This document shows, piece by piece, positions 7,699 through 17,018 of a DNA stretch of 64,000 nt. This DNA comes from Methylobacterium sp. Leaf91. GTDB lineage: Bacteria > Pseudomonadota > Alphaproteobacteria > Rhizobiales > Beijerinckiaceae. Each line of letters opens with the position of its first letter. The stretch's first letter is position 1. A program made the translations under genes and the position numbers. A model generated the notes under the pieces. The model was not told where the DNA came from. It worked only from the letters and a program-made list of their open reading frames with translations, and searched no databases. Location: positions 113 to 64,112 of the forward strand of contig NZ_LMMP01000050.1 in the NCBI RefSeq assembly GCF_001422815.1, given 5' to 3'.

Positions 7699-8616
7699 AT
7701 GCGGGACAAGTTCGACGGCGTACAGATCTTCGTGGAGGCGGTAGAGGCTGGCGGGTTCGCGCGGGCGGCCGACCGGCTGTCCCTGTCCCGGTCCGCCGTC
7801 GGCAAGGCCGTGGCCCGGCTCGAGGAGCGGCTCGGCGTGCGTCTGTTCCAGCGGACCACGCGCACCCAGAGCCTGACGGAAGCCGGGCAGCAATTCTACG
7901 AACATTGCCTGCGCGCCGTCGCGGAATTGCGGACCGGCGAGGCGCTCCTCGAATCGGGCCGCCAGGAGGTGGCGGGGCGATTGCGGATCTCGATGCCGGT
8001 TCTCCTCGGCCGGCGCTGCGCGGCGCCGATCCTGCTCGACTACGCCAAGGCGCATCCGAAGCTGGAACTCGACCTGAATTTCAGCGACCGGGTCATCGAT
8101 CTGATCGCCGACGGCTTCGACCTCGGGCTGCGCTTCGGCGCGCTCGGCAACAACAGCTCCCTGCGTGCCCGGCGGCTGGTGACGGAACGTATGGTGCTCT
8201 GCGCCTCCCCGTCCTACCTCGATGCGCGCGGACGCCCGGAGGAGCTCGCGGATCTCGCCGGGCACGACGCGCTCGCCTATGCGCGCGGCGACCGCGGCTA
8301 TGCTTGGCGCCTGCCGGATGCCAACGGCGTCCTCGTCCCGGTTTCCCCACATTCCAGGCTGCGGTTCGACGACGTCGAAGTCATCCTGAGCGCCGCCAAG
8401 GCGGGGCTCGGCCTCTGCTGGCTTCAACACTGGCTGATCCGCGACAGCCTGCAAAAGGGTGAACTCGTCCAGCTCTGGGCGGAGCGGCCCTACGCGACCA
8501 TGGATTGCTACGCCGTCTGGCCCGCGGCACGGTATCTGCCGTTGCGGTCACGCCTCGCCATCGATGCGCTCGCCAGCCGGATGCCGAGTGACGGTATCGT
8601 CAAGCACCCTGGGTAG
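7699..8616 (+). CDS. LysR-family transcriptional regulator
   Basis: A 305-residue LysR protein. The N-terminal winged helix-turn-helix (AVEAGGFARAADRLSLSRSA through LEERLGVRLFQRTTR) is followed by a linker helix and a substrate-binding domain from about residue 90 (GRLRISMPVLLGRR). The binding domain resembles the DsdC/AaeR-like subgroup that often controls a divergent oxidoreductase. It probably regulates the SDR gene on the other side of the 207-base region and itself. The inducer is not predictable. Confidence 0.9.
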   Translation: MRDKFDGVQIFVEAVEAGGFARAADRLSLSRSAVGKAVARLEERLGVRLFQRTTRTQSLTEAGQQFYEHCLRAVAELRTGEALLESGRQEVAGRLRISMPVLLGRRCAAPILLDYAKAHPKLELDLNFSDRVIDLIADGFDLGLRFGALGNNSSLRARRLVTERMVLCASPSYLDARGRPEELADLAGHDALAYARGDRGYAWRLPDANGVLVPVSPHSRLRFDDVEVILSAAKAGLGLCWLQHWLIRDSLQKGELVQLWAERPYATMDCYAVWPAARYLPLRSRLAIDALASRMPSDGIVKHPG

Positions 8617-8839
8617 GATCGCGGAGCCCCCCGGGAGATATGCGGGAGTGGGCCGTTCAGGGGGCGGCCCGATTCGGTTCATAGGCTATCGACCTGTCTT
8701 GCCGATTCATCACCGAGGAGCGGGCAGATCCCAACCTTGCCATAGACGGCGATTGACTGACTTCCCGAAAGCAGATGTCCACCGGCCCAAGACTGGCCGT
8801 GCTCCACGGGGATGCGGCTGTGATCGACGCACCCACGAG

Positions 8840-9742
8840 CTATGAGGTTTGCGCTTCGGTGAGATAGTCCCAAAGCTCGTCGGCGGCGTGATTGCGGCAC
8901 TCGAGCGAGCGGAACAGTCTGATCTCGATGGGCACGTCGAACTGTTCGTGCCCCGCGCGGACGAGGCGACCGCGCGTCTGATCGTCGGCCGCGACCGTTT
9001 GTGGGAGCCAGGCGACGCCGTGCCCCTCGCGCGCCATGGTCGTCAGCGTCGCGGCGAGATGCGAGGTGAAGCGGGTGTCGAGGTGGAACGAATCCCCGTT
9101 GCGGCAGCTCGCCAGGATGCGCCCGAGGCCCGAGGCCTGGCTGTAGGCCAGGTAGGGAACCGGCTCGGCGGACGATCCCGGCAACGACCACAGACCCGCG
9201 CCGTCTCCCGAGGGCGCGCAAAGCGGGATGAGACGATCGTCGCCGACCCGCACGCTCTCGAACCGGTCGGGCTCGAACCGTGTCGGGGCGTTCCCGTGGA
9301 AGTGGCAGAGCAGGAAGTGCACCTCGCCCGACAGCATGATCTGCTCGCACGCTTCCATGCTGTCCGAAATGAGATTGAGCGTGCCCAGGGTCCGGGATCG
9401 CATGACCCGGCGGACCCAACTCGGAAAGAACGTGAACGATAGAGCGTGGGTCGCGGCGATGGAGAGCGTCGCCGTATCCTGAGCGCCCACCGCCCGCGTC
9501 TCGCGGCGGGCCCGCTCCAGGCTGTGCAGCAGAGCCTGGGCTGCCGGGAGGAAGGTGACGCCGGCCGGGGTCAGCGCCGCCCCTTGCGCGCCCCGTGCGA
9601 AGAGCGGCGTCCCGACCCAATCCTCGAGAGCCCGGATGCGCCGGCTGAAGGCCGGCTGCGTCACGCTCCGGGCCTCCGCCGCCCGCGAGAACGTCTTCTG
9701 CTCCGCCAGCGCGAGGAAGTCCTTCAGCCAGTCCAGATCCAT
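8840..9742 (-). CDS. LysR-family regulator of the tartrate/C4-dicarboxylate island
   Basis: A 300-residue LysR protein with a clear helix-turn-helix (LALAEQKTFSRAAEARSVTQ, then PAFSRRIRALEDWVGTPLFA) and an effector domain from about residue 90. It is divergent from the dctA-type transporter, 190 bases away, and is the likely regulator of the catabolic genes 9933-14968, with a dicarboxylate or its product as inducer (inference from position). The start codon lies inside an imperfect 18-base tandem repeat that also creates a four-codon reading frame (ATG GAT CTG GGC TGA) just upstream. The 223 bases between this stop and the previous LysR gene hold no clear terminator. Confidence 0.9.
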   Translation of the reverse strand: MDLDWLKDFLALAEQKTFSRAAEARSVTQPAFSRRIRALEDWVGTPLFARGAQGAALTPAGVTFLPAAQALLHSLERARRETRAVGAQDTATLSIAATHALSFTFFPSWVRRVMRSRTLGTLNLISDSMEACEQIMLSGEVHFLLCHFHGNAPTRFEPDRFESVRVGDDRLIPLCAPSGDGAGLWSLPGSSAEPVPYLAYSQASGLGRILASCRNGDSFHLDTRFTSHLAATLTTMAREGHGVAWLPQTVAADDQTRGRLVRAGHEQFDVPIEIRLFRSLECRNHAADELWDYLTEAQTS

Positions 9743-9779
9743 CGATCAGCCCAGATCCATCGGTCGGACCATGTCCATC
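9726..9779 (-). repeat. Three imperfect 18-base tandem units over the LysR start codon
   Basis: Reading the minus strand, units start at 9779 (GATGGACATGGTCCGACC), 9761 (GATGGATCTGGGCTGATC) and 9743 (GATGGATCTGGACTGGCT). The last unit contains the LysR start ATG. Units 2 and 3 agree at 14 of 18 positions. The array copies the translation start region and could affect initiation or operator spacing. Confidence 0.75.
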
Positions 9780-9932
9780 CGTCCGTCCAGCCCGATGCCG
9801 TTCGCGCATAGCCCGAACCGAACATGGCATTGGCCGGACGAGGGTGTCCAGGCGTACCCACAGCATCAAGCCCCACAAGAGGGATCACTAATCAAGCTGC
9901 CCGCTAAGTGGCAGATCAGGAGGAAACAGATC

Positions 9933-11264
<1,332 letters not shown>

Positions 11265-11338
11265 ACCTTCCGGGTGCTTTCGTCCGCTTCCATCCCTTCC
11301 CCCCGCGCGAATCCCTTCGCATCTCAAGGAGAGCCACC

Positions 11339-12502
11339 ATGCGTATCGTCGACGTCTGCGAGATCACCAAGCCGATCTCCTCGCCCATCCGCAACGCCTA
11401 TATCGACTTCTCGAAGATGACCGCCAGCCTCGTGGCCGTGGTCACGGACGTGGAGCGCGACGGCCGCCGGGTGGTGGGCTACGGCTTCAATTCCAACGGC
11501 CGCTACGGCCAGGGCGGCCTGATCCGCGAGCGCTTCAAGAACCGCATCCTCGAGGCCGAGCCCGCGAGCGTGCTCAACGAGGCCGGTGACAATCTCGACC
11601 CGCACAAGCTCTGGGCGGCGATGATGACCAACGAGAAGCCCGGCGGCCACGGCGAGCGCTCGGTGGCGGTGGGCACCCTCGACATGGCCATCTGGGACGC
11701 CACCGCCAAGATCGCCGGCAAGCCGCTGTTCCGGATGCTCGCCGAGCAGAAGGGCGTCGAGGCCAATCCGCGCGTCTTCGTCTACGCGGCCGGCGGCTAT
11801 TACTATCCCGGCAAGGACGACACCCAGCTGCGCGCCGAGATGCGCGGCTACCTCGACCGTGGCTACAACGTCGTGAAGATGAAGATCGGCGGCGTGCCGA
11901 TCGAGGAGGACCAGCGCCGCATCGAGGCCGTGCTGAAGGAGATCGGCTCGCAGGCGCAGCTCGCCGTCGACGTGAACGGCCGCTTCAACCTCGAACAGGG
12001 CATCGCCTACGCCAAGATGCTGCGCCAGTATCCGCTGTTCTGGTACGAGGAGATCGGCGATCCCCTCGACTACGCCCTGCAGGCCGCGATCTCCGAGTTC
12101 TATCCCGGCCCGATGGCGACCGGCGAGAACCTGTTCTCGCACCAGGATGCCCGCAACCTCCTGCGCTACGGCGGCATGCGGCCCGACCGCGACTACCTGC
12201 AGTTCGACTGCGCCCTGTCCTACGGACTCGTCGAGTACCTGCGCACCCTCGACGTGCTGGAGCAGTTCGGCTGGTCGCCCAAACGCTGCATCCCGCATGG
12301 CGGTCACCAGATGTCGCTCAACATTGCGGCCGGCCTCGGGCTGGGTGGCAACGAGAGCTACCCGGACCTGTTCCAGCCCTATGGCGGCTTCCCGGACGGG
12401 GTGAAGGTCGAGGACGGCCACATCGTCATGCCGGAGCTTCCCGGCATCGGCTTCGAGGGCAAGTCGGACCTGATCAAGGTCATGCGCGAACTCGCCGAGT
12501 AA
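11339..12502 (+). CDS. tarD: D(-)-tartrate dehydratase, enolase superfamily
   Basis: A 387-residue enzyme of the mandelate racemase/muconate lactonizing group that dehydrates D-tartrate to oxaloacetate (EC 4.2.1.81) with Mg2+. The sequence follows the Bradyrhizobium TarD that I remember, offset by two residues. The expected catalytic set is present: Lys100, Lys180-x-Lys182 (VVKMKIGG), metal ligands Asp211, Glu237 and Glu263, and the base His320 (CIPHGGHQMS). N-terminal and 20s-loop residues (SPIRNAYIDFSKM, FNSNGRYGQGG) also match. The start ATG follows AAGGAG. It sits 74 bases after dctA, almost certainly in the same transcript. This is the gene that best defines the island as tartrate catabolism. 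Confidence 0.92.
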   Translation: MRIVDVCEITKPISSPIRNAYIDFSKMTASLVAVVTDVERDGRRVVGYGFNSNGRYGQGGLIRERFKNRILEAEPASVLNEAGDNLDPHKLWAAMMTNEKPGGHGERSVAVGTLDMAIWDATAKIAGKPLFRMLAEQKGVEANPRVFVYAAGGYYYPGKDDTQLRAEMRGYLDRGYNVVKMKIGGVPIEEDQRRIEAVLKEIGSQAQLAVDVNGRFNLEQGIAYAKMLRQYPLFWYEEIGDPLDYALQAAISEFYPGPMATGENLFSHQDARNLLRYGGMRPDRDYLQFDCALSYGLVEYLRTLDVLEQFGWSPKRCIPHGGHQMSLNIAAGLGLGGNESYPDLFQPYGGFPDGVKVEDGHIVMPELPGIGFEGKSDLIKVMRELAE

Positions 12503-12514
12503 GCGGCGACCGAT

Positions 12515-12544
12515 CCGTGCGGGGCGCGATCCGGCCCCGCACGG
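12515..12544 (+). other. Strong intercistronic hairpin after tarD
   Basis: An 11-base perfect inverted repeat (CCGTGCGGGGC with GCCCCGCACGG, 8-base loop) starts 12 bases after the tarD stop. It lacks a T-run, so it looks less like a rho-independent terminator than an mRNA-stabilising or processing hairpin that could set tarD expression above that of the downstream genes. Confidence 0.6.
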
Positions 12545-12616
12545 CTTCCACCGCCGTCGCCCGGCTCCGGGCGGCGGCCGTCTCCCGGGAATCGACGTGC
12601 CGAGGAAATCCGTACG

Positions 12617-12892
12617 ATGCGACCGCTCAGTGATGAGGAGCGAGCCGTTCTGTCCGCTTTGACCGAAGATTTCGTCAGCGCCACGGTGGTCAAGGTCAGG
12701 TCCGGCCTTCCGCGCGGCCAGAGGAACGAGACAGTCCTCGCGGCCTGTATGGGATTGGCGCAACGCGGTCTTGCCGAGCGGGTCGGCTCCGGGTTGCGGT
12801 CCACCCTCCGTTGGCGGAAAGCACAAGGTGGCTTCGCCCCGGAGCGGGAGCGCCACCTCCACGGAACACGCAACCGCGAAGAGGCCCCATGA
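12617..12892 (+). CDS. Uncharacterised 91-residue protein coupled to the 2-hydroxyacid dehydrogenase
   Basis: I do not recognise a family. The first 65 residues are predicted helical (LSDEERAVLSALTEDFVSAT, then NETVLAACMGLAQRGLAERV), ending in a short strand-like SGLRSTLRWRK, which resembles a small winged-helix layout. The last 25 residues are charged and probably disordered. Its TGA overlaps the ATG of the following dehydrogenase (ATGA), a strong sign of real translation and coupling. It lies inside the tartrate operon between tarD and the dehydrogenases. It could be a small regulator or accessory protein. The coding call rests on context and helical periodicity. Confidence 0.55.
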   Translation: MRPLSDEERAVLSALTEDFVSATVVKVRSGLPRGQRNETVLAACMGLAQRGLAERVGSGLRSTLRWRKAQGGFAPERERHLHGTRNREEAP

Positions 12893-13863
12893 CAGCGCAT
12901 GCGAAGGCGGAGATCCTGCTGCTGAAGGCGATCCTGCCCGATACGATCCGGGCCCTCGACGAGCGCTTCGTCCTCCACCGCCTCGATCGGGCCACCGACC
13001 GGGACGCGTTCCTGGCGGAGGTCGGCCCGGCCATTCGCGGCGTGGTGGTGGGAGGACAGGCGCCGGCGGAAGCCGATCTCTTCGCGCGCCTCCCCGCCCT
13101 GGAGATCGTCGCCAATTTCGGTGTCGGCTACGACACGATCGACGTCGCGGCCGCCAAGGACCGGGGCGCCGTCGTCACCAACACCCCGGACGTGCTCACC
13201 GAGGAGGTCGCCGACCTCGCCCTCGGCCTGCTCCTCGCCACCGTCCGCCGCCTCCCACAGGCCGACCGCTATCTCCGCGCGGGCGCCTGGCCGAAAGCCC
13301 CGTTTCCGCTCTCGCCCTCCCTGCGCGGGCGCCGCATCGGCATCCTCGGCCTCGGGCGGATCGGGCACGCCATCGCCACGCGCCTCGACGGATTCGGCTG
13401 CGCCATCGCCTATCACGGCCGCCGCAGGCAAACCGAGGTGGCCTATGACTACCACCCGAGCGCGGTTGAATTGGCGCGGGCCTGCGACATCCTCGTAGTC
13501 GTGGCGCCCGGCGGCGGAGCCGGGCCCCTCGTCACCGCGGAGGTGCTGGGCGCCCTCGGCCCGGAGGGCATCCTCATCAACGTGGCGCGCGGCAGCCTCA
13601 TCGACGAGCCGGCCCTGATCGCGGCCCTCCAGCAGGGTGTGATCCACTCGGCCGGCCTCGACGTATTCGCGAACGAACCTCGGGTTCCCGATGCCCTCAT
13701 GGCCTTGGACAACGTCGTTCTTTTGCCCCATGTCGGCTCGGCCACCCATTACACCCGCCGCGCCATGGGAAACCTCCTCGTGGACAATCTGGTCTCCTGG
13801 TTCGAGGGTCGGGGACCGGTGACGCCTGTCGCCGAGACGCCGTGGCCATCGAGCGCCGACTAA
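12889..13863 (+). CDS. D-isomer-specific 2-hydroxyacid dehydrogenase (glyoxylate/hydroxypyruvate reductase-like)
   Basis: A 324-residue NAD(P)-dependent enzyme. The catalytic triad is visible: Arg234 (NVARGSLID), Glu263 (FANEP) and His281 (LPHVGSATHYTR). The Rossmann motif GLGRIG is at 154-159, and HGRRR near residue 176 carries arginines that favour NADPH. The early block VANFGVGYDTID is typical of plant-type HPR2/GHRB enzymes. In this setting it probably reduces hydroxypyruvate, tartronate semialdehyde or oxaloglycolate-derived products to D-glycerate, completing tartrate breakdown (inference). The start overlaps the 91-residue gene. An upstream in-frame start exists but would overlap that gene more deeply. 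Confidence 0.88.
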   Translation: MTAHAKAEILLLKAILPDTIRALDERFVLHRLDRATDRDAFLAEVGPAIRGVVVGGQAPAEADLFARLPALEIVANFGVGYDTIDVAAAKDRGAVVTNTPDVLTEEVADLALGLLLATVRRLPQADRYLRAGAWPKAPFPLSPSLRGRRIGILGLGRIGHAIATRLDGFGCAIAYHGRRRQTEVAYDYHPSAVELARACDILVVVAPGGGAGPLVTAEVLGALGPEGILINVARGSLIDEPALIAALQQGVIHSAGLDVFANEPRVPDALMALDNVVLLPHVGSATHYTRRAMGNLLVDNLVSWFEGRGPVTPVAETPWPSSAD

Positions 13864-13894
13864 TCCCCAAACCCCTCCGCGGAGTTCCATTTCC

Positions 13895-14968
13895 ATGACA
13901 TCACGCAGCTATCGCATCGCCGTCATTCCGGGCGACGGGATCGGCAAGGAGGTCGTGCCGGAGGGCGTGCGCGTCCTCGAGAAGGCGGCCAAGCGCCACG
14001 GCTTTAGCCTCGAGTTCGACTGGTTCGACTTCGCGAGCTGCGATTATTACGAGCGGCACAACCGGATGATGCCGGAGGACTGGAAGGCGCAGATCGGCGG
14101 CCACGACGCGATCTTCTTCGGGGCCGTCGGCATGCCGGACAGGGTGCCCGATCACGTCTCGCTCTGGGGCTCGCTGATCCTGTTCCGGCGTGAGTTTGAC
14201 CAATACGCCAACCTGCGCCCCGTGCGCCTGATGCCGGGCGTGAAGAGCCCGCTCGCTGACCGCAAGCCCGGCGACATCGATTTCTGGGTGGTCCGCGAGA
14301 ACACGGAAGGGGAATACTCGAATGCGGGCGGGCGCATGTTCGCCGGCACGGACCGCGAATTCGCCCTGCAGGAGACGATCATGACGCGCCACGGCGTCGA
14401 CCGCATCCTGAAATTCGCCTTCGAGCTGGCCCAGAGCCGCCCGAAAAAGCACCTGACCTCGGCCACCAAGTCCAACGGCATCTCGATCACGATGCCCTAT
14501 TGGGACGAGCGGGTGAAGGAGATGGCCAAGGCCTACCCGGACGTGGCCTGGGACCAGTACCATATCGACATTCTGACGGCCCATTTCGTGCTGAACCCGG
14601 ACCGGTTCGACGTGGTTGTCGCCTCGAACCTGTTCGGCGACATCCTCTCCGACCTCGGACCCGCCTGCACGGGCACGATCGGCATCGCGCCCTCCGGCAA
14701 CATCAACCCGGAGCGGCTCTTCCCCTCGGTGTTCGAGCCGGTGCACGGCTCGGCCCCCGACATCGCCGGCCAGGGCATCGCCAACCCCATCGGCCAGATC
14801 TGGTCCGGCTCGATGATGCTGGAGCATCTCGGCGAGCCCGAGGCCGCCCGGGAGATCGTCACAGGTATCGAGCGCGTCCTCTCCGAGCGGACCCTGCGCA
14901 CCCGCGATCTCGGCGGCAACGCCGATACCGAAGCCTGCGGCAGGGCGGTGGAAGAAGCCCTCGGATAA
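13895..14968 (+). CDS. ttuC: Tartrate dehydrogenase/decarboxylase, TtuC type
   Basis: A 357-residue member of the isopropylmalate/isocitrate dehydrogenase family. The N-terminus IAVIPGDGIGKEVVPEGVRV, the substrate block with Arg residues at FRREFDQYANLRPVR, VRENTEGEYSNAGGR, the Lys in LTSATKSNGISITMPYWDER and the metal site SNLFGDILSDLGP are in the expected order. TtuC enzymes oxidise (+)-tartrate to oxaloglycolate, decarboxylate meso-tartrate to D-glycerate and D-malate to pyruvate, using NAD+ with Mn2+ and K+. D-malate/leucine paralogues (DmlA) cannot be excluded, but the tarD context favours tartrate. It lies 31 bases after the dehydrogenase and closes the operon. Confidence 0.9.
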   Translation: MTSRSYRIAVIPGDGIGKEVVPEGVRVLEKAAKRHGFSLEFDWFDFASCDYYERHNRMMPEDWKAQIGGHDAIFFGAVGMPDRVPDHVSLWGSLILFRREFDQYANLRPVRLMPGVKSPLADRKPGDIDFWVVRENTEGEYSNAGGRMFAGTDREFALQETIMTRHGVDRILKFAFELAQSRPKKHLTSATKSNGISITMPYWDERVKEMAKAYPDVAWDQYHIDILTAHFVLNPDRFDVVVASNLFGDILSDLGPACTGTIGIAPSGNINPERLFPSVFEPVHGSAPDIAGQGIANPIGQIWSGSMMLEHLGEPEAAREIVTGIERVLSERTLRTRDLGGNADTEACGRAVEEALG

Positions 14969-15384
14969 GGGCATCCGGCTGGAACGGCAGGACGCGGCCA
15001 CCGACGCCGAAGGCCGCATACTCGATCAGACCGGCGTCGGACCTTCCGGCGCCGGTACTTTCGTCGTCCGCTCCCGGCAAACAGCCGGTTGAAGTCCACC
15101 TGTGACTTCCATTCGGGGCGACGACCGAGCGTCCGGTTCCCGCGATCAAGATCAATCTACACTAAGGTCGACCTAGCCCTCCGTACCGAACGAGGTCGTG
15201 GCCTCCCGATTGCGCCGATGAGTGGCGAGTGGGGACGAAGCGCCATGGGATCATCGCTGAGGAGCATCGCGAGCGAGACTGAGGATACCAGGCAGGGGCC
15301 ACGCAAAAACTGCTCATCGATGCCGTCAGGTGGACACCACGTCCCGATTGTTCGCGCTGTCCGGCAGATACCTCTCAGAGAACC
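14969..15384. other. Intergenic region after the tartrate operon
   Basis: About 415 bases with no convincing gene. An imperfect hairpin at 15030-15056 (ACCGGCGTCGG with CCGGCGCCGGT, one mismatch) followed by ACTTTC may end the operon. An open frame at 15089-15433 on the plus strand has unbiased codons and runs through the terminator of the tRNA, so I do not call it. Confidence 0.45.
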
Positions 15385-15414
15385 AAAAAGCCCCGGACCA
15401 GGGGTCCAGGGCTC
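15385..15414 (-). terminator. Rho-independent terminator of the tRNA-Met transcript
   Basis: On the minus strand GCCCTGGACC pairs with GGTCCGGGGC (one G-U pair) across a short loop and is followed by TTTTT. It lies 34 bases past the tRNA 3' end. Confidence 0.85.
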
Positions 15415-15447
15415 AAAGGCTAGGTCGATCTAACGACTAGGAATGAT

Positions 15448-15524
15448 TGGTAGCGAGGGAGAGATTTGAACTCCCGACACAAGGATTATGATTCCTCTGC
15501 TCTAACCAACTGAGCTACCCCGCC
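15448..15524 (-). tRNA. tRNA-Met (anticodon CAT, elongator type)
   Basis: A 77-base cloverleaf. The acceptor stem GGCGGGG pairs with CCTCGCT (two G-U pairs), the discriminator is A and CCA is encoded. The D arm contains AGCTCAGTTGGTTAGAGC. The anticodon loop ATCATAA gives anticodon CAT on a GAGGA/TCCTT stem, and the T arm includes GTTCAAATC. Body and stem bases match alphaproteobacterial elongator tRNA-Met rather than initiator, which would have a mismatched first pair and GGG/CCC in the anticodon stem. It also differs from the CAT-bearing isoleucine tRNA. Confidence 0.93.
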
Positions 15525-15571
15525 ACAACAAAGGAACCCGCGCGGTGCAGGCGCCCCTGAAGAGATCGGCG

Positions 15572-15600
15572 GTATAAAGAAATCCGCCTTCGGGTGTCAA
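15572..15600 (-). promoter_or_regulatory. Near-consensus sigma-70 promoter for tRNA-Met
   Basis: Minus strand TTGACA (15600-15595) is separated by exactly 17 bases from TTATAC (15577-15572). Transcription would start near 15565, about 40 bases upstream of the tRNA. The -35 overlaps the hairpin behind trpB, so the tRNA has its own promoter. Confidence 0.8.
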
Positions 15601-15632
15601 CGGGGAGTTTGCCACTTGCGAGCTCCCCGTTG
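15598..15632 (-). other. Hairpin immediately downstream of trpB
   Basis: A perfect 10-base inverted repeat, CAACGGGGAG (15598-15607) and CTCCCCGTTG (15623-15632), with a 15-base loop lies 8 bases after the trpB stop. No U-run follows. It may stabilise the trp mRNA end or stop transcription with help before the tRNA promoter. Confidence 0.6.
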
Positions 15633-15640
15633 CGGTTTTC

Positions 15641-16882
15641 TCAGAGGCGGGTTCCCAGGATTTCGGCCACCTGCGGGATGTCCTTGTCGCCACGGCCCGA
15701 GAGATTGAGCACCATCAGGTGTTCGGCCGGCTTCGTCGGCGCGATTTCGAACACCTTGGCGAGGGCGTGAGCCGGCTCCAGGGCCGGGATGATGCCCTCC
15801 AGCATCGAGCACAGCTTGAACGCTTCCAGCGTCTCGGAATCCGTCGCCGAGAGGTAGGTGACGCGCTTGGCCTCGTGCAGCCAAGCGTGTTCGGGGCCGA
15901 TGCCGGGATAATCGAGGCCGGCGGAGATCGAGTGGGCGTCGGCGATCTGGCCGTCCTCGTTCTGAAGAAGGTAGGTTCGGTTGCCATGGAGCACTCCCGG
16001 CTTCCCGCCGGAGAGGGAGGCGGCGTGCAGGCCCGACGAGATGCCGTGGCCGGCGGCCTCGACGCCGTAGATCTCCACCTCGCGGTCGTCGAGGAACGGG
16101 TGGAACAACCCCATGGCGTTGGAGCCGCCGCCGATACAGGCGATGAGCGAGTCGGGCAGTCGCCCTTCCATCTCCAGCATCTGCTCCTTCGTCTCCCGGC
16201 CAATGATCGATTGGAAATCGCGCACCATCGCCGGATAGGGATGCGGGCCGGCCACCGTGCCGATGCAGTAGAACGTATCTGCGACGTTGGTGACCCAGTC
16301 GCGCAACGCCTCGTTCATGGCGTCCTTGAGGGTCTTGGTGCCGGATTCCACCGGGATCACCTCGGCGCCGAGCATCTTCATGCGGAAGACGTTGGGCGCT
16401 TGGCGCGCTACGTCGACGGCGCCCATGTAGACGACGCATTTCAAGCCGAACCGGGCGCAGAGGGTGGCGGTGGCGACCCCGTGCTGCCCGGCGCCCGTCT
16501 CGGCGATGATCCGGGGCTTGCCCATGCGGCGGGCCAGCATGATCTGACCGAGCACGTTGTTCACCTTGTGCGAACCGGTATGGTTCAACTCCTCGCGCTT
16601 GAAGAAGACCTTGGCTCCGTGACCCGGGGCCGATGCCGCGCGCAGGTGCTCGGTCAGGCGCTCGGCATAGTAGAGCGGGCTCGGACGGCCGACATAATGG
16701 GTCAGATGGCCGTTCATCTCCTGCTGGAAGGACGGATCTGCCTTCGCTTCCGTATAGGCCTTCTCGAGATCGAGGATGAGCGGCATCAGCGTCTCGGCGA
16801 CGAAGCGTCCGCCAAAGATGCCGAAGCGGCCGCGCTCGTCCGGTCCGTTGCGGAACGAGTTCGGAGAGGGGGCGATGGTCAA
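15641..16882 (-). CDS. trpB: Tryptophan synthase beta subunit
   Basis: A 413-residue PLP enzyme that condenses indole (channelled from TrpA) with serine. It has the opening [19 protein letters not shown], the PLP lysine in [10 protein letters not shown], the [20 protein letters not shown] loop and the phosphate-binding GGGSNAMG. I place the start at the TTG at 16882 because AAGGA precedes it at normal distance and TrpB homology starts within a few residues. No ATG is available until residue 34, and the longer upstream frame has no family likeness. It follows trpF by 136 bases. No trpA follows, which is unusual because trpB and trpA are normally adjacent. Confidence 0.95.
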   Translation of the reverse strand: MTIAPSPNSFRNGPDERGRFGIFGGRFVAETLMPLILDLEKAYTEAKADPSFQQEMNGHLTHYVGRPSPLYYAERLTEHLRAASAPGHGAKVFFKREELNHTGSHKVNNVLGQIMLARRMGKPRIIAETGAGQHGVATATLCARFGLKCVVYMGAVDVARQAPNVFRMKMLGAEVIPVESGTKTLKDAMNEALRDWVTNVADTFYCIGTVAGPHPYPAMVRDFQSIIGRETKEQMLEMEGRLPDSLIACIGGGSNAMGLFHPFLDDREVEIYGVEAAGHGISSGLHAASLSGGKPGVLHGNRTYLLQNEDGQIADAHSISAGLDYPGIGPEHAWLHEAKRVTYLSATDSETLEAFKLCSMLEGIIPALEPAHALAKVFEIAPTKPAEHLMVLNLSGRGDKDIPQVAEILGTRL

Positions 16883-17018
16883 GGTCAGTCGTCCTTCACG
16901 TCGTCGGCTGGCGGATCGCCGCCGGGCCTGTGCGTTCGGTATGGGGTTGCGCCAATGCCTAGACCCGTGCGGGGGGCGGCTACAATGCGGCGAACGCGTC
17001 GATTTGTGAAATCGGACG

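Noticed and set aside
7492-8454. A 320-codon upstream extension of the SDR frame
   Set aside because: It is antisense to the LysR gene, is Arg/Gln-rich without domain content, and the SDR fold starts cleanly at 7491 with a ribosome site.
9555-9932. A 126-codon upstream extension of the dctA frame
   Set aside because: It covers the divergent LysR start and promoter; the ATG at 9933 has AGGAGG and matches DctA proteins.
15089-15433. Open frame between the tartrate operon and tRNA-Met
   Set aside because: Unbiased codons, no ribosome site, and it runs through the tRNA terminator.
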